Of a DNA stretch of 64,000 nucleotides, positions 54,390 through 61,699 are shown piece by piece. Made by a program: the position numbers and the translations under genes. This stretch comes from Nitrosopumilus sp. (lineage in GTDB: Archaea > Thermoproteota > Nitrososphaeria > Nitrososphaerales > Nitrosopumilaceae), in assembly GCF_025699125.1 (NCBI RefSeq), contig NZ_JAILWC010000001.1, positions 600,204 through 664,203 of the forward strand. Reading direction: 5' to 3'. Every line of letters starts with the position of its first letter. Positions within the stretch are counted from its first letter, which is position 1. The notes under the pieces were generated by a model that worked only from the letters and a program-made list of their open reading frames with translations, made no database searches and was not told where the DNA came from.

Positions 54390-54845
54390 ATGAAGCCAAC
54401 AAAAATGCGTAACAAGATGATTTATCAAGCAACATTCCAGACCAGAAGTAAGCAACTTGGAAGTGCGTTATCAAAAGAACTTCGTAAAAAATATGGCAAG
54501 AGAAGTGTTCGTGCTATTGAAGGGGACAGTGTAACTATACTTAGAGGAGAATTCAAAGGGGTCGAAGGAAAAATATCCAAAGTGTCTACAGAAAAGAGCA
54601 GCGTTGCAATTGAAGGAGTCAAAAAAGAAAAAACAAAAGGAGACAAATTTGATGTTTATATTCACACATCCAATCTGGTAGTAACATCACTTAGTACTGA
54701 TGATAAGTGGAGAATTTCAAAACTTGAAGGTAAAGATCCAAGGAAACAACCTAAAGAAACACCTGTAAAAGATAAACCAGTTGAAGAAGAGACTAAAGAA
54801 ACAAAAGTAGTAAAGAAAGAAGAAAAAAAGGAAGATGAGAATTAA
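54390..54845 (+). CDS. rpl24: Ribosomal protein uL24
   Basis: 151 residues. KOW motif [21 protein letters not shown]; the C-terminal 35 residues are a charged Lys/Glu tail beyond the usual archaeal length. TAATG overlap with S4e. Confidence 0.93.
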   Translation: MKPTKMRNKMIYQATFQTRSKQLGSALSKELRKKYGKRSVRAIEGDSVTILRGEFKGVEGKISKVSTEKSSVAIEGVKKEKTKGDKFDVYIHTSNLVVTSLSTDDKWRISKLEGKDPRKQPKETPVKDKPVEEETKETKVVKKEEKKEDEN

Positions 54846-55561
54846 TGGTAAGTATTAGCGGAAGTAAAAAACTCAAACGTCAAATGGCCCCACAGTTTTG
54901 GGGGATTGCTAGAAAAGATAAAAGATTTGTAATTAATGTAAAGCCAGGTCCACATAAAAGGAGCCATGCAATACCAACGGCAGTATTTCTAAGAGACATG
55001 TTAAAAATCGTAACTAGTCTTAGGGAAGCAAAAGCTTCAATTTATTCTGGTAAAGTAAAGGTTGACGGGGTTGTAAGAAAATCATTACATCATGCAATAG
55101 GATTAATGGACGTAGTAGAATTAGAAAATGTTTCAGATATTTATCGTCTGGTTCCAACCGAAGAGAAATTACTAAAACCAATAAAGATTAACGAATCAGA
55201 GAAATCAAAAAAATTAGTTAGAGTCACAACCAAAACTACAATTGGCAAAGGCCAAACACAAATAGGATTTCATGACGGACGTTCAATCATTTCAGACAGT
55301 AAAGTAAATGTTGGCGATACATGCTTGATACAAATTCCAGATGTAAAAATACTTGAAACAATAAAACTGGAAGTAGGAAGTCACGGATTAGTCACACGTG
55401 GAAATAATACTGGTAGAATTGGCAAAATAGAAACAATCGAAGCAGGAACATTCATTCTTCCAAAAAGAGTTATCCTATCATTAGATGAAAGAAAAATCGA
55501 GATTCCAGCTGACATCATTATGTCAATAGGTAAAGGAGAGCCAGTTATTCAAATAAAGTGA
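54845..55561 (+). CDS. rps4e: Ribosomal protein eS4
   Basis: 238 residues. S4-like RNA-binding part (LRDMLKIVTSLREAKASIYSG), an OB/KOW region (GSHGLVTRGNNTGRIGKIETIEAG), an archaeal/eukaryotic protein absent from bacteria. L5 follows 4 bp later. Confidence 0.94.
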   Translation: MVSISGSKKLKRQMAPQFWGIARKDKRFVINVKPGPHKRSHAIPTAVFLRDMLKIVTSLREAKASIYSGKVKVDGVVRKSLHHAIGLMDVVELENVSDIYRLVPTEEKLLKPIKINESEKSKKLVRVTTKTTIGKGQTQIGFHDGRSIISDSKVNVGDTCLIQIPDVKILETIKLEVGSHGLVTRGNNTGRIGKIETIEAGTFILPKRVILSLDERKIEIPADIIMSIGKGEPVIQIK

Positions 55562-55565
55562 TCAT

Positions 55566-56087
55566 ATGTCTCAAACAACAGAACCAATAATGAAAAAAAT
55601 ATCTCTCGAGAAAATAGTTCTCAATATGGGAGTAGGTAAATCAGGAGATGTAATTAACATTGCAAAAAAAGCACTTGATCAAATATCAGGAAAAAAATCA
55701 TCATCGAGAGCTGCCAAAGAAACACAAAGAGATTGGGGAGTTAGAAAAGGCGAACCAATAGGTGTAGCAGTAACAATTCGTGGAGATGACGCAAAAGAAT
55801 TACTAAAAAGATTGTTAGAAGCAAAAGGAAATACAGTCAATGGCAAATCATTTGATAATTTTGGAAATTATTCATTTGGGATTAAAGAACACATAGACAT
55901 TCCAGGGGTAAAATATGATCCACAAATAGGAATTTTGGGTTTAGGAATCTCAATCACATTAACAAGACCAGGTTACGGAATTAGAAATAGAAGTAAACAC
56001 AAAGCAAGTATCGGAAAAAAACACATAATCAGCAATCAAGAAGCAAAGGATTATCTAGTAAAAGAATTCGGAGTGACAGTAGCATAA
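55566..56087 (+). CDS. rpl5: Ribosomal protein uL5
   Basis: 173 residues. IVLNMGVGKSGDVINIAKKAL, RGDDAKELLKRLLEAKG and GNYSFGIKEHIDIPGVKYDP are L5 signatures. It binds 5S rRNA. The S14 start shares a base with its stop. Confidence 0.95.
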   Translation: MSQTTEPIMKKISLEKIVLNMGVGKSGDVINIAKKALDQISGKKSSSRAAKETQRDWGVRKGEPIGVAVTIRGDDAKELLKRLLEAKGNTVNGKSFDNFGNYSFGIKEHIDIPGVKYDPQIGILGLGISITLTRPGYGIRNRSKHKASIGKKHIISNQEAKDYLVKEFGVTVA

Positions 56088-56266
56088 TGGCAAAAGATAG
56101 ATCATACGAAGCTACTGGAAGAAAAAAGCATGATTTTGGCAGAGGTTCAAGATGGTGTAAAAGATGCGGAGATTATACAGCTGTAATTCAAAAATATGAT
56201 TTAATGCTATGCAGACGATGCTTCAGAGAAGTCGCAACATCTTTAGGGTTTAGGAAAAATAAGTGA
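56087..56266 (+). CDS. rps14: Ribosomal protein uS14 (zinc form)
   Basis: 59 residues, TAATG overlap with L5. The zinc knuckle CKRC and CRRC are both intact, and RKKHDFGRGSRWCKRCG plus LGFRKNK fit the archaeal zinc-binding S14. It falls just under 60 residues. Confidence 0.94.
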   Translation: MAKDRSYEATGRKKHDFGRGSRWCKRCGDYTAVIQKYDLMLCRRCFREVATSLGFRKNK

Positions 56267-56272
56267 TATAAC

Positions 56273-56665
56273 ATGCCAGCAACGAATATTTTAGCAAATC
56301 TATTTGTCACACTATACAATAATGAAACAAGAAGGAAAAGAGATTGTGTAATTCTTCCAACGTCAAAACTTGGAATCGAAGTTTTAAAGACACTTCAAAA
56401 GGATGGGTATATCGGAGAGTTTGAACATATTGATGATAAAAGAGGAGGCAAATTCAAAATCAAATTATTGGCCAAAATTACAAAATGTGGAGCAATTTCT
56501 CCAAGATTCAAGGTAAAAAATGACGAATATAATAATTGGGAACAGCAATACTTACCTGCATACGACAGAGGCATGTTACTTGTTACAACTAATCAAGGAG
56601 TAATGTCCCATCATGACGCATTAGAAAAAGGAATTGGAGGATTTTTAATCGGATATGTCTACTAA
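56273..56665 (+). CDS. rps8: Ribosomal protein uS8
   Basis: 130 residues. ILANLFVTLYNNETRRKRDCVILPTSKLGIEVLKTLQKDGYIG and RGMLLVTTNQGVMSHHDALEKGIGG. Its 3' end overlaps L6 by 11 bp. Confidence 0.95.
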   Translation: MPATNILANLFVTLYNNETRRKRDCVILPTSKLGIEVLKTLQKDGYIGEFEHIDDKRGGKFKIKLLAKITKCGAISPRFKVKNDEYNNWEQQYLPAYDRGMLLVTTNQGVMSHHDALEKGIGGFLIGYVY

Positions 56666-57212
56666 ACAAATGGAAAAATTTCAGGATGAAGTGATCATTC
56701 CAGAAGGCGTTAAAATCACATTAAACAAACACATGTTGTCATTTGTAGGACCACTTGGCAAAACTTTCAAAAATTTTAGAACTATACCAGTAAATCTTGA
56801 GATCACTGAAAGTAAAGTTATCTTAAACACTATAGGCAGTAGAAAGAAAGATTATGCAATTTTACATACAGCAAGATCTATTATTAGAAATATTTGCGAA
56901 GGCTTGGTAGAAGGATATACAATTAAAATGAAAATTGTTTATGCACACTTTCCAATCACATTAAAAGTAGAAGGGAAAAAAATCCTAATTGAAAATTTCC
57001 AAGGAGAAAGAGCTCCAAGAATTACAAAAATTGTGGGAAACACCAAAGTAATTCCTAAAGGTGAAGATGTAATTCTAACAGGTGAAGTATGGACAGACAT
57101 CACTCAAACTGCAGCAAATATTGAACAAAAAACCAAAGTAAAAAATAAAGACCACAGAGTTTTCTTAGATGGAATATACGCTTTTGAGAAAAAGAAAGGC
57201 TTAGAAAAATAA
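56655..57212 (+). CDS. rpl6: Ribosomal protein uL6
   Basis: 185 residues. IIPEGVKITLNKHMLSFVGPLG and the second repeat YAHFPITLKVEGKKILIENFQGE; ends with a KNKDHRVFLDGIY tail. Last ribosomal gene of the cluster here; L32e, L19e, L18, S5, L30, L15 and SecY do not follow, so the spc half is cut short. Confidence 0.95.
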   Translation: MSTKQMEKFQDEVIIPEGVKITLNKHMLSFVGPLGKTFKNFRTIPVNLEITESKVILNTIGSRKKDYAILHTARSIIRNICEGLVEGYTIKMKIVYAHFPITLKVEGKKILIENFQGERAPRITKIVGNTKVIPKGEDVILTGEVWTDITQTAANIEQKTKVKNKDHRVFLDGIYAFEKKKGLEK

Positions 57213-57229
57213 AATCACTAGTTTTTCTA

Positions 57230-57517
57230 ATGACCCTTGATCCTGAATTTTCAAAACAAACAATAGATTTGATTGAACAGACTCTAGAGTTATACAAATC
57301 TGCCGGGGCATCACCCAGAGTTGGAGAAACGTGGGATTGTGTAAACATAGGAGATTTTTTGTGTGGTTTTTTTGTTGGAGAGATGGTGGGTTCAGCACTC
57401 AGTGCATTTCAGATTGTGCATCAAAGAGAACCAACAGCTGATGAACACCTAGAAATCATTGAATTAGTTGAAAGTCATGCAAAAGAAATCAAAGAATTTT
57501 TTGCAAAATTCAATTAA
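57230..57517 (+). CDS. Hypothetical protein after uL6
   Basis: 95 residues, helical, with a central hydrophobic GDFLCGFFVGEMVGSALSAF segment between acidic helices. It follows L6 by 17 bp on the same strand and may be in the same transcript. Family not recognised. Confidence 0.6.
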   Translation: MTLDPEFSKQTIDLIEQTLELYKSAGASPRVGETWDCVNIGDFLCGFFVGEMVGSALSAFQIVHQREPTADEHLEIIELVESHAKEIKEFFAKFN

Positions 57518-57587
57518 GTCTTGTATTTAGTTACTCTATATGGCTAGTCGGAAAGATTAAATCACTTTTGCCAAGGTACAATCTTGT

Positions 57588-57661
57588 GCCTCCCTAGCTC
57601 AGCGTGGTAGAGCATCCGGCTGTTAACCGGATGGTCAACAGTTCAAGTCTGTTGGGAGGCG
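57588..57661 (+). tRNA. tRNA-Asn (anticodon GTT)
   Basis: A 74-base cloverleaf. Acceptor GCCTCCC pairs with GGGAGGC; D-arm with AGCTCAGCGTGGTAGAGC; anticodon stem TCCGG/CCGGA around loop CTGTTAA gives anticodon GTT; T-loop GTTCAAGTC is in place. The discriminator is G. CCA is not encoded and no intron is visible. Confidence 0.95.
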
Positions 57662-57665
57662 CCTC

Positions 57666-57693
57666 ATATTTTTAAACTCGAGTTATGAAACAT
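57666..57693. repeat. 28-bp palindromic element, copy A (degenerate)
   Basis: Right after the tRNA. It shares the outer ATATTT ... GAAACAT frame and TAAACTCGA core with copies at 58372 and 61076; the right arm has diverged (TTATG instead of TTAG). Confidence 0.45.
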
Positions 57694-57732
57694 TATTTTT
57701 TCACTTATTGGATAACACCGTAGAAAATCAAT

Positions 57733-57760
57733 ATATTTCTAAATTCGAATTTAGAAATAT
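57733..57760. repeat. 28-bp palindromic element, copy B (perfect)
   Basis: A perfect 28-bp palindrome: arms ATATTTCTAAATTC and their exact complement, with TTCGAA at the centre. The core is TTTCTAA-N8-TTAGAAA. It lies 89 bp upstream of the 57849 gene in a 187-bp intergenic gap. Confidence 0.65.
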
Positions 57761-57848
57761 TGATCGGTTGATAGTAATTAGTTTAGACTATTAGACAACA
57801 TAGATCTAATAGATGATCGCATATCAAGAATAATGCAGGAGGTTTACA

Positions 57849-58097
57849 TTGGTCAGGACTAGAAGGGCCAACAGATATTGCGTAGATTGTGGGGCAAGGT
57901 TGGTGTATTATCCAAGATTATCCAATCCTAAAGCACCAAATGAACATAGAGTCTTAGTATATGCATGTCCTGATTGCACTGACGACTTTGAAAAGCCTAA
58001 AATGTTTTCCATAAGACGAAATCAGGTGGAAGATCCGTTAGAAACAGTAGAAATAGAGATCACACAACTACAGAAAAAATCAATAGTTACAAAATAA
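57849..58097 (+). CDS. Small zinc-ribbon protein
   Basis: 82 residues, TTG start. Zinc ribbon CVDCGARL and ACPDC joined by a basic strand (YYPRLSNPKAPNEHRVLVY), then an acidic tail. A basic start VRTRRANRY suggests RNA or DNA contact. A GCAGGAGG-type sequence about 8 bp before the TTG may be the ribosome-binding site. It is followed by a membrane protein 10 bp later. Confidence 0.6.
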   Translation: MVRTRRANRYCVDCGARLVYYPRLSNPKAPNEHRVLVYACPDCTDDFEKPKMFSIRRNQVEDPLETVEIEITQLQKKSIVTK

Positions 58098-58107
58098 TTA
58101 GAAAAGT

Positions 58108-58335
58108 ATGACATATTCTGAAAAACCAAGAAGTAATGCATGGTTTTTGTTGCCAGTATTTTTAGGAATAATTGGAGGGATAATAGCGTATTTTATTTTA
58201 CGTAACGATGATCCACATAAAGCCAAGAATTGTTTGTATCTAGGTCTTGTTTTGATGGGAATAGGTATAATATTCAACATGTTGGTGGCATCGTCAATTC
58301 CAGGCATGGAATCAGGATTCAATGTTAATGTATAG
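58108..58335 (+). CDS. Small membrane protein
   Basis: 75 residues with two hydrophobic segments (about 11-30 and 44-64) and a cytoplasmic loop RNDDPHKAKNC. The pattern (NAWFLLPVFLGIIGGI-AYF) is a recurrent small thaumarchaeal membrane protein. Function unknown. Confidence 0.55.
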   Translation: MTYSEKPRSNAWFLLPVFLGIIGGIIAYFILRNDDPHKAKNCLYLGLVLMGIGIIFNMLVASSIPGMESGFNVNV

Positions 58336-58371
58336 CCACAAAAGACATTGTTTTTCAGATAGTAATTTTGA

Positions 58372-58399
58372 ATATTTCTAAACTCGAAATTAGAAACAT
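58372..58399. repeat. 28-bp palindromic element, copy C
   Basis: TTTCTAA-N8-TTAGAAA at 58375-58396 with the outer ATA/CAT frame. Its reverse complement differs from the copy at 61076 in only one outer position. It lies 66 bp before the DUF2299-like gene. Confidence 0.6.
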
Positions 58400-58464
58400 C
58401 ATTAATTTACACTTGTAAACTATTGAATTTAGAATCATATAGAACTAGTTTAAGTTGTTTTAAC

Positions 58465-58914
58465 ATGAGTGCATCTAGGTTACGCGATAATGTTGAAAGA
58501 TGGCTAATACACGAAGGGCTTTCTTTCGAAGAAATAAAGAGTAAAGAAAATTCTTTCCAAATTTTAGCAAAACATGCAGGTAAAACAGACATCCCTGTGG
58601 AAATATTTGAACCAAAAGGACAGCCAGGAATTCTAGTAATCGGAGCCAAAGTTGTAATGAAAAACAACCAAATTGCACGTTATTTGGGATTTAATGAACA
58701 AGAAAAAGAGAACTTTGAAAAAAAAGTGACAGACTTTTGCCATTCAATTCAAGCTATTAATAAAATCATTACAGAAGATGGCAAACAAAAAATTGGAGTT
58801 TATGTTGTTCTAGACGATAAAGAAAATATCAACCAGCAAGCAGTTTTTGATGCAATAGATAGCGTATCAGAAAAACATGAAAAGACGTCGAGATTTTTGT
58901 TAAAGACTTTCTAA
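58465..58914 (+). CDS. DUF2299-like protein
   Basis: 149 residues from ATG 58465 (the frame from 58423 adds 14 residues that do not fit). A mixed alpha/beta fold (LRDNVERWLIHEGLSFEEI ... ILVIGAKVVMKNNQIARYLGFN ... GKQKIGVYVVLDD) resembles the archaeal DUF2299 family, which is related to type III secretion chaperone-like folds. Role unknown. Confidence 0.5.
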   Translation: MSASRLRDNVERWLIHEGLSFEEIKSKENSFQILAKHAGKTDIPVEIFEPKGQPGILVIGAKVVMKNNQIARYLGFNEQEKENFEKKVTDFCHSIQAINKIITEDGKQKIGVYVVLDDKENINQQAVFDAIDSVSEKHEKTSRFLLKTF

Positions 58915-58973
58915 AAATAGATGATTTATCAGTTCTACGCGGGTCTTATATCTAAAATTCACCAAGATAGGGT

Positions 58974-59123
58974 ATGAAAACAACAATTTTTCCAAAAAAA
59001 AATACAAAAAGACAGAGTTCGAAAGGAAATTTTTTAGAAAACCAGATTTTGAAATTCAAGGCTTCAAAGAATAAAGTATTCATTTTGACAGCAATTGCAA
59101 CAATAATGGTGGTTGTAAAATGA
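58974..59123 (+). CDS. Micro-ORF 1 of a coupled chain (49 residues, basic, membrane segment)
   Basis: ATG 58974 to TGA 59123: basic N-terminal half (PKKNTKRQSSKG) and a hydrophobic C-terminus (VFILTAIATIMVVVK). A TATA-like TTATATCT at 58947-58954 lies 20 bp upstream, fitting a leaderless message. Its stop overlaps the next ATG (ATGA). Confidence 0.5.
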   Translation: MKTTIFPKKNTKRQSSKGNFLENQILKFKASKNKVFILTAIATIMVVVK

Positions 59124-59242
59124 GTATTTTCAACATATTATTCAAACACACCGCAAAGAATTATGAGATCAATGTAAGCATCAATGTCAATAGACTCAGA
59201 CTAGAAAAAACAACATCAAGATTGGAGGTCATTCAAAATTGA
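59120..59242 (+). CDS. Micro-ORF 2 of a coupled chain (40 residues)
   Basis: ATG within the upstream stop; MSIFNILFKHTAKNYEINV then an RLRLEKTTSRLE helix. The stop overlaps the next start (TTGA). No known family. Confidence 0.45.
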   Translation: MSIFNILFKHTAKNYEINVSINVNRLRLEKTTSRLEVIQN

Positions 59243-59307
59243 GCATATTAGAAATCATAGGAGAAATTCTAGAAGCATATGAAAAAACAGAAGGTCAGCC
59301 ACCATGA
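59239..59307 (+). CDS. Micro-ORF 3 of a coupled chain (22 residues)
   Basis: TTG start overlapping the preceding stop; acidic peptide MSILEIIGEILEAYEKTEG. Its stop overlaps the next ATG (ATGA). Its own start MSIL echoes the MSIF of micro-ORF 2. Confidence 0.35.
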   Translation: MSILEIIGEILEAYEKTEGQPP

Positions 59308-59396
59308 GTAATTTTTTCAAAGTAATCGGGATTGCATTAGCCATACATTTCATTGTGAAAACAGTTCAAAAAGAATTGAAACAATTTGAAGTGTAG
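59304..59396 (+). CDS. Micro-ORF 4 of a coupled chain (30 residues)
   Basis: ATG within the upstream stop; MSNFFKVIGIALAIHFIVK then KTVQKELKQFEV: one membrane-like helix and a charged tail. Ends at a TAG at 59394-59396. Confidence 0.45.
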   Translation: MSNFFKVIGIALAIHFIVKTVQKELKQFEV

Positions 59397-59484
59397 ATGG
59401 CCGTGTACCTCTTTTGGGGGATAAACCCCCCTTATCAGACATAAAATGTGTGTTCAAAATGCATACACACCATAAAATCAAATT

Positions 59485-59643
59485 TTGAACAAGAATGAAA
59501 AAATAGAATTGCAGATTGATGAATCAGTAATTAATAACACACTTGCATCCATAGATAATATCTTTGATGAGTTTAAAGAATTATCATCAATTCTTTTTTT
59601 CAAATATTTGATTGGACAACACATATTTCTGAAAATAGTCTAA
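59485..59643 (+). CDS. Possible 52-residue ORF
   Basis: TTG start; a helical acidic N-terminal half (IDESVINNTLASIDNIFDEF) and hydrophobic end (SILFFKYLIGQHIFLKIV). No TATA or ribosome site stands out. May be a fifth member of the micro-ORF set. Confidence 0.3.
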   Translation: MNKNEKIELQIDESVINNTLASIDNIFDEFKELSSILFFKYLIGQHIFLKIV

Positions 59644-59714
59644 AATGACAGAGTTTATCAAAATCAAGCCTAGGCGTTAAACCCCCCTTGAAAAATGGTG
59701 TATTTAGTCACAAG

Positions 59715-59846
59715 ATGATTTTTTCAAAAGTACTCGTTTTGAGGGGGGGTGTAACACTTGTGCCTGAATATGAGATGCAACCATCAAACCACCAAGATCT
59801 CCCATCTAATCATGCCCCAAGTTTTATTGTCGTGCGTAAAAGCTAA
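59715..59846 (+). CDS. Possible 43-residue ORF
   Basis: ATG 59715 to TAA 59846, MIFSKVLVLRGGVTLVPEYE then a polar tail. The seven-G tract falls within its RGG codons. Weak support. Confidence 0.25.
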   Translation: MIFSKVLVLRGGVTLVPEYEMQPSNHQDLPSNHAPSFIVVRKS

Positions 59847-60068
59847 ACCCCCTAAATTTTGATCAAAAAAGTATCAAAATCAGACAATATTATGATCAAA
59901 GAATTTAGGCAATTACATATTCAAAAACCACGAATATTCATCAAATCTCAAGATGACAAATGTGCGCTTTTAACAAAAAATTTGGCTGAAAAAGAGGGGG
60001 ACATAGGATATCTTTTTGCCATTATTTGGTGCGTTTCAACTATATATCAAAATAATCAGAGTTATTTC

Positions 60069-60554
60069 ATGGCAGGAATGGGCGTAATTATTGTGATCGG
60101 CGCCATCATAGTTTCGATGGTTGTTGCAAATTACATGTATACACAATATACAACAAATTACATCGAGGCAGTTGCAGGAAAGCCAATAATGGTAGGTCCA
60201 GTGGAATACACCATAACATTTGAGGGAACTCATGAAGGAAGTAAAGAAATGAAGCCAGAAAACACATTTGTAAAAATTGGAATCACAGCTAAAAACACCA
60301 GTGATGAAAAAACAATCCTTTCGGGAGGGCAATTTTACATTGTTGATGAAAAAGATCAAAAACATGAGGCAGTATTCGGAGAGTTTTCTTCTAAAGACTT
60401 ATTCCTAGAATCATTAGAGCCAAACAAACCGGTTGAAAGAACAACTCAATTTGATATTCCATTTGATGAAGAAAAAAAATACAAAATAATTATTCGACCA
60501 CAAAAAGATCAATCAACAGTTGATACAGCTGTTGTTTGCATAAGAAATTGTTGA
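60069..60554 (+). CDS. Membrane-anchored DUF4352-like protein
   Basis: 161 residues from ATG 60069. A TATA-like TATATATC about 25 bp upstream (60039-60046) fits a leaderless start; the longer frame from 59859 adds 70 residues with no signal pattern. One membrane segment (VIIVIGAIIVSMVVANYMY), then a beta-sandwich with EYTITFEG, VKIGITAKNTSDEKTIL and FYIVDEKDQKHEAVF, typical of the DUF4352/telomere-like Ig fold in exported proteins. Two Cys at the end (VCIRNC). Confidence 0.65.
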   Translation: MAGMGVIIVIGAIIVSMVVANYMYTQYTTNYIEAVAGKPIMVGPVEYTITFEGTHEGSKEMKPENTFVKIGITAKNTSDEKTILSGGQFYIVDEKDQKHEAVFGEFSSKDLFLESLEPNKPVERTTQFDIPFDEEKKYKIIIRPQKDQSTVDTAVVCIRNC

Positions 60555-60646
60555 TCGTAAAGCAAAAAATGTGTCAAATTTTTCTATAGTTTGTGTTGTA
60601 ATGTATGACTTTTACCATATAACACACATGATTTTCGCAAAAAGTT

Positions 60647-61030
60647 ATGGCAATATCCAAAGCCAAAAGAGCAGAAGCAGCTAAAAAAGCAGCAAGAACT
60701 CGAAAGAGAAATGCAGCTAAAGCAGCAGCAGATGCACTAAAAGCAGCAGCAGCTCGTAAGAGAAAGGCAGCAGCAACTCGAAGGAAGAACGCTGGCAAGA
60801 CAGCTCCAAAGAGAAAGGCAGCAGCAAAACGCAGAGCCGCTCCAAAGAGAAAGGCAGCACCTAAGAGAAGAACTGCAGCTAAAAAAGCAGCTCCAAAGAG
60901 AAAGGCAGCAGCAAAACGCAGAGCCGCTCCAAAGAGAAGAACTGCAGCTAAAAAAGCAGCTCCAAAGAGAAAGGCAGCAGCAAAACGCAGAGCCGCTCCA
61001 AAGAGAAAGGCAGCTAAACGAAGACGTTAA
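60647..61030 (+). CDS. Lys/Ala/Arg-rich histone H1-like protein
   Basis: 127 residues, about 75% Lys, Ala and Arg. From about residue 50 a repeat of the type APKRKAAAKRRAAPKR recurs with a 69-bp DNA period (23 residues), the units differing by few changes. The layout matches eukaryotic H1 C-terminal tails and bacterial AlgP-like proteins that compact DNA. No globular domain is seen. GC and codon bias differ from neighbours because of the repeat. Confidence 0.75.
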   Translation: MAISKAKRAEAAKKAARTRKRNAAKAAADALKAAAARKRKAAATRRKNAGKTAPKRKAAAKRRAAPKRKAAPKRRTAAKKAAPKRKAAAKRRAAPKRRTAAKKAAPKRKAAAKRRAAPKRKAAKRRR

Positions 61031-61075
61031 GCTGTCTATACTATCTTTTTTCTTATTTTACATGTTGGATTTAGT

Positions 61076-61103
61076 ATGTTTCTAATTTCGAGTTTAGAAA
61101 CAT
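61076..61103. repeat. 28-bp palindromic element, copy D
   Basis: GTTTCTAA-type element between the stops of the convergent H1-like gene and the PPOX-fold gene. Core TTTCTAA-N8-TTAGAAA at 61079-61100. Its reverse complement nearly equals copy C. Since it is not upstream of either gene, the element is unlikely to be only an operator. Confidence 0.6.
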
Positions 61104-61112
61104 TCTAAATCG

Positions 61113-61520
61113 TTACTCATTCATCTTTAATTCAGGCAAGACAAAAACTTTGATTGGTTTTATTTTCAGTATGATTCTTTTTTCACCATCACGTTTGAAG
61201 GGATAATGTTCACGTCCCATGTATTGTTGTGTGAGTTTATCCGCATGTTTGTATTCATAATCCGGAATCAATTCCTCAACTGTTCCGCGAATTGTTGTCA
61301 TGTCAAGAGGATTGTCTCTAGATACAACAGAAACTGCAACCCTCGGATCACGTAAAACATTTTTGTGTTTTAGTCTTCCCTCTGCAGTGTTTATCAAAAT
61401 ATATCCATCTTCATAGTTTGCCCAGACAGGGGATACTTGTGGGGAACCGTCTTTCATAACAGTCGCAATGAAAACGAGATTTTTTTCTGAAAACAACTTT
61501 ACTGCTTTTGTATCAATCAT
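61113..61520 (-). CDS. PPOX-fold F420/FMN-dependent oxidoreductase
   Basis: 135 residues. KNLVFIATVMKDGSPQVSPVWANYEDGYILINTAEGRLKHKNVLRDPRVAVSVV is the split-barrel PNPOx pattern; the family with this length is mostly F420-dependent reductases. It lies downstream of an ArsR-like regulator on the same strand. Substrate unknown. Confidence 0.78.
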   Translation of the reverse strand: MIDTKAVKLFSEKNLVFIATVMKDGSPQVSPVWANYEDGYILINTAEGRLKHKNVLRDPRVAVSVVSRDNPLDMTTIRGTVEELIPDYEYKHADKLTQQYMGREHYPFKRDGEKRIILKIKPIKVFVLPELKMNE

Positions 61521-61699
61521 TTTTCACATACCAAAGGAGGATCAGTTGTTGTAGTAAACATTTTCAATTTTTTTGTTTTTTTCGGGGTTTTTTCTTGAAA
61601 ATGCATAGGAAAACTAGAGGAGTAAATGATCGCATTTGTTGATTTATTCACAACAATTTTCAAATGCTGTCTATCTTTTATTAGATTTTTCAAGAACAT
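61517..61699 (-). CDS. Possible 60-residue ORF between regulator and oxidoreductase
   Basis: It overlaps the start of the 61113 gene by 4 nt (ATGA) and the 3' end of the regulator by 29 bp. It is Lys/Thr-rich with no fold signature, so it may be untranslated. A shorter start at about 61600 gives 29 residues. Confidence 0.25.
   Translation of the reverse strand: MFLKNLIKDRQHLKIVVNKSTNAIIYSSSFPMHFQEKTPKKTKKLKMFTTTTDPPLVCEK

Larger units (their letters stand above)
59397..60068. other. AT-rich stretch with C/G tracts and weak ORFs
   Basis: 672 bp without a firm gene. TAAACCCCC(C) occurs at 59422, 59678 and 59844, and an inverted seven-G tract at 59743-59749. GGGGG-ATAAA-CCCCC (59416-59430) can form a hairpin, and CCCCCC at 59682 can pair with the seven-G tract. 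Frames at 59485-59643 and 59715-59846 are listed separately. A frame upstream of 60069 in the next gene also lies here and is likely not translated. Confidence 0.45.

Noticed and set aside
53953..54474. 173-residue minus-strand ORF across L14
   Set aside because: Shadow of the confidently assigned uL14 and uL24 genes.
60608..60634. TATAACACA near the H1-like gene as a site of the 21-bp palindrome
   Set aside because: Only one half-site; no second arm at the N9 distance.
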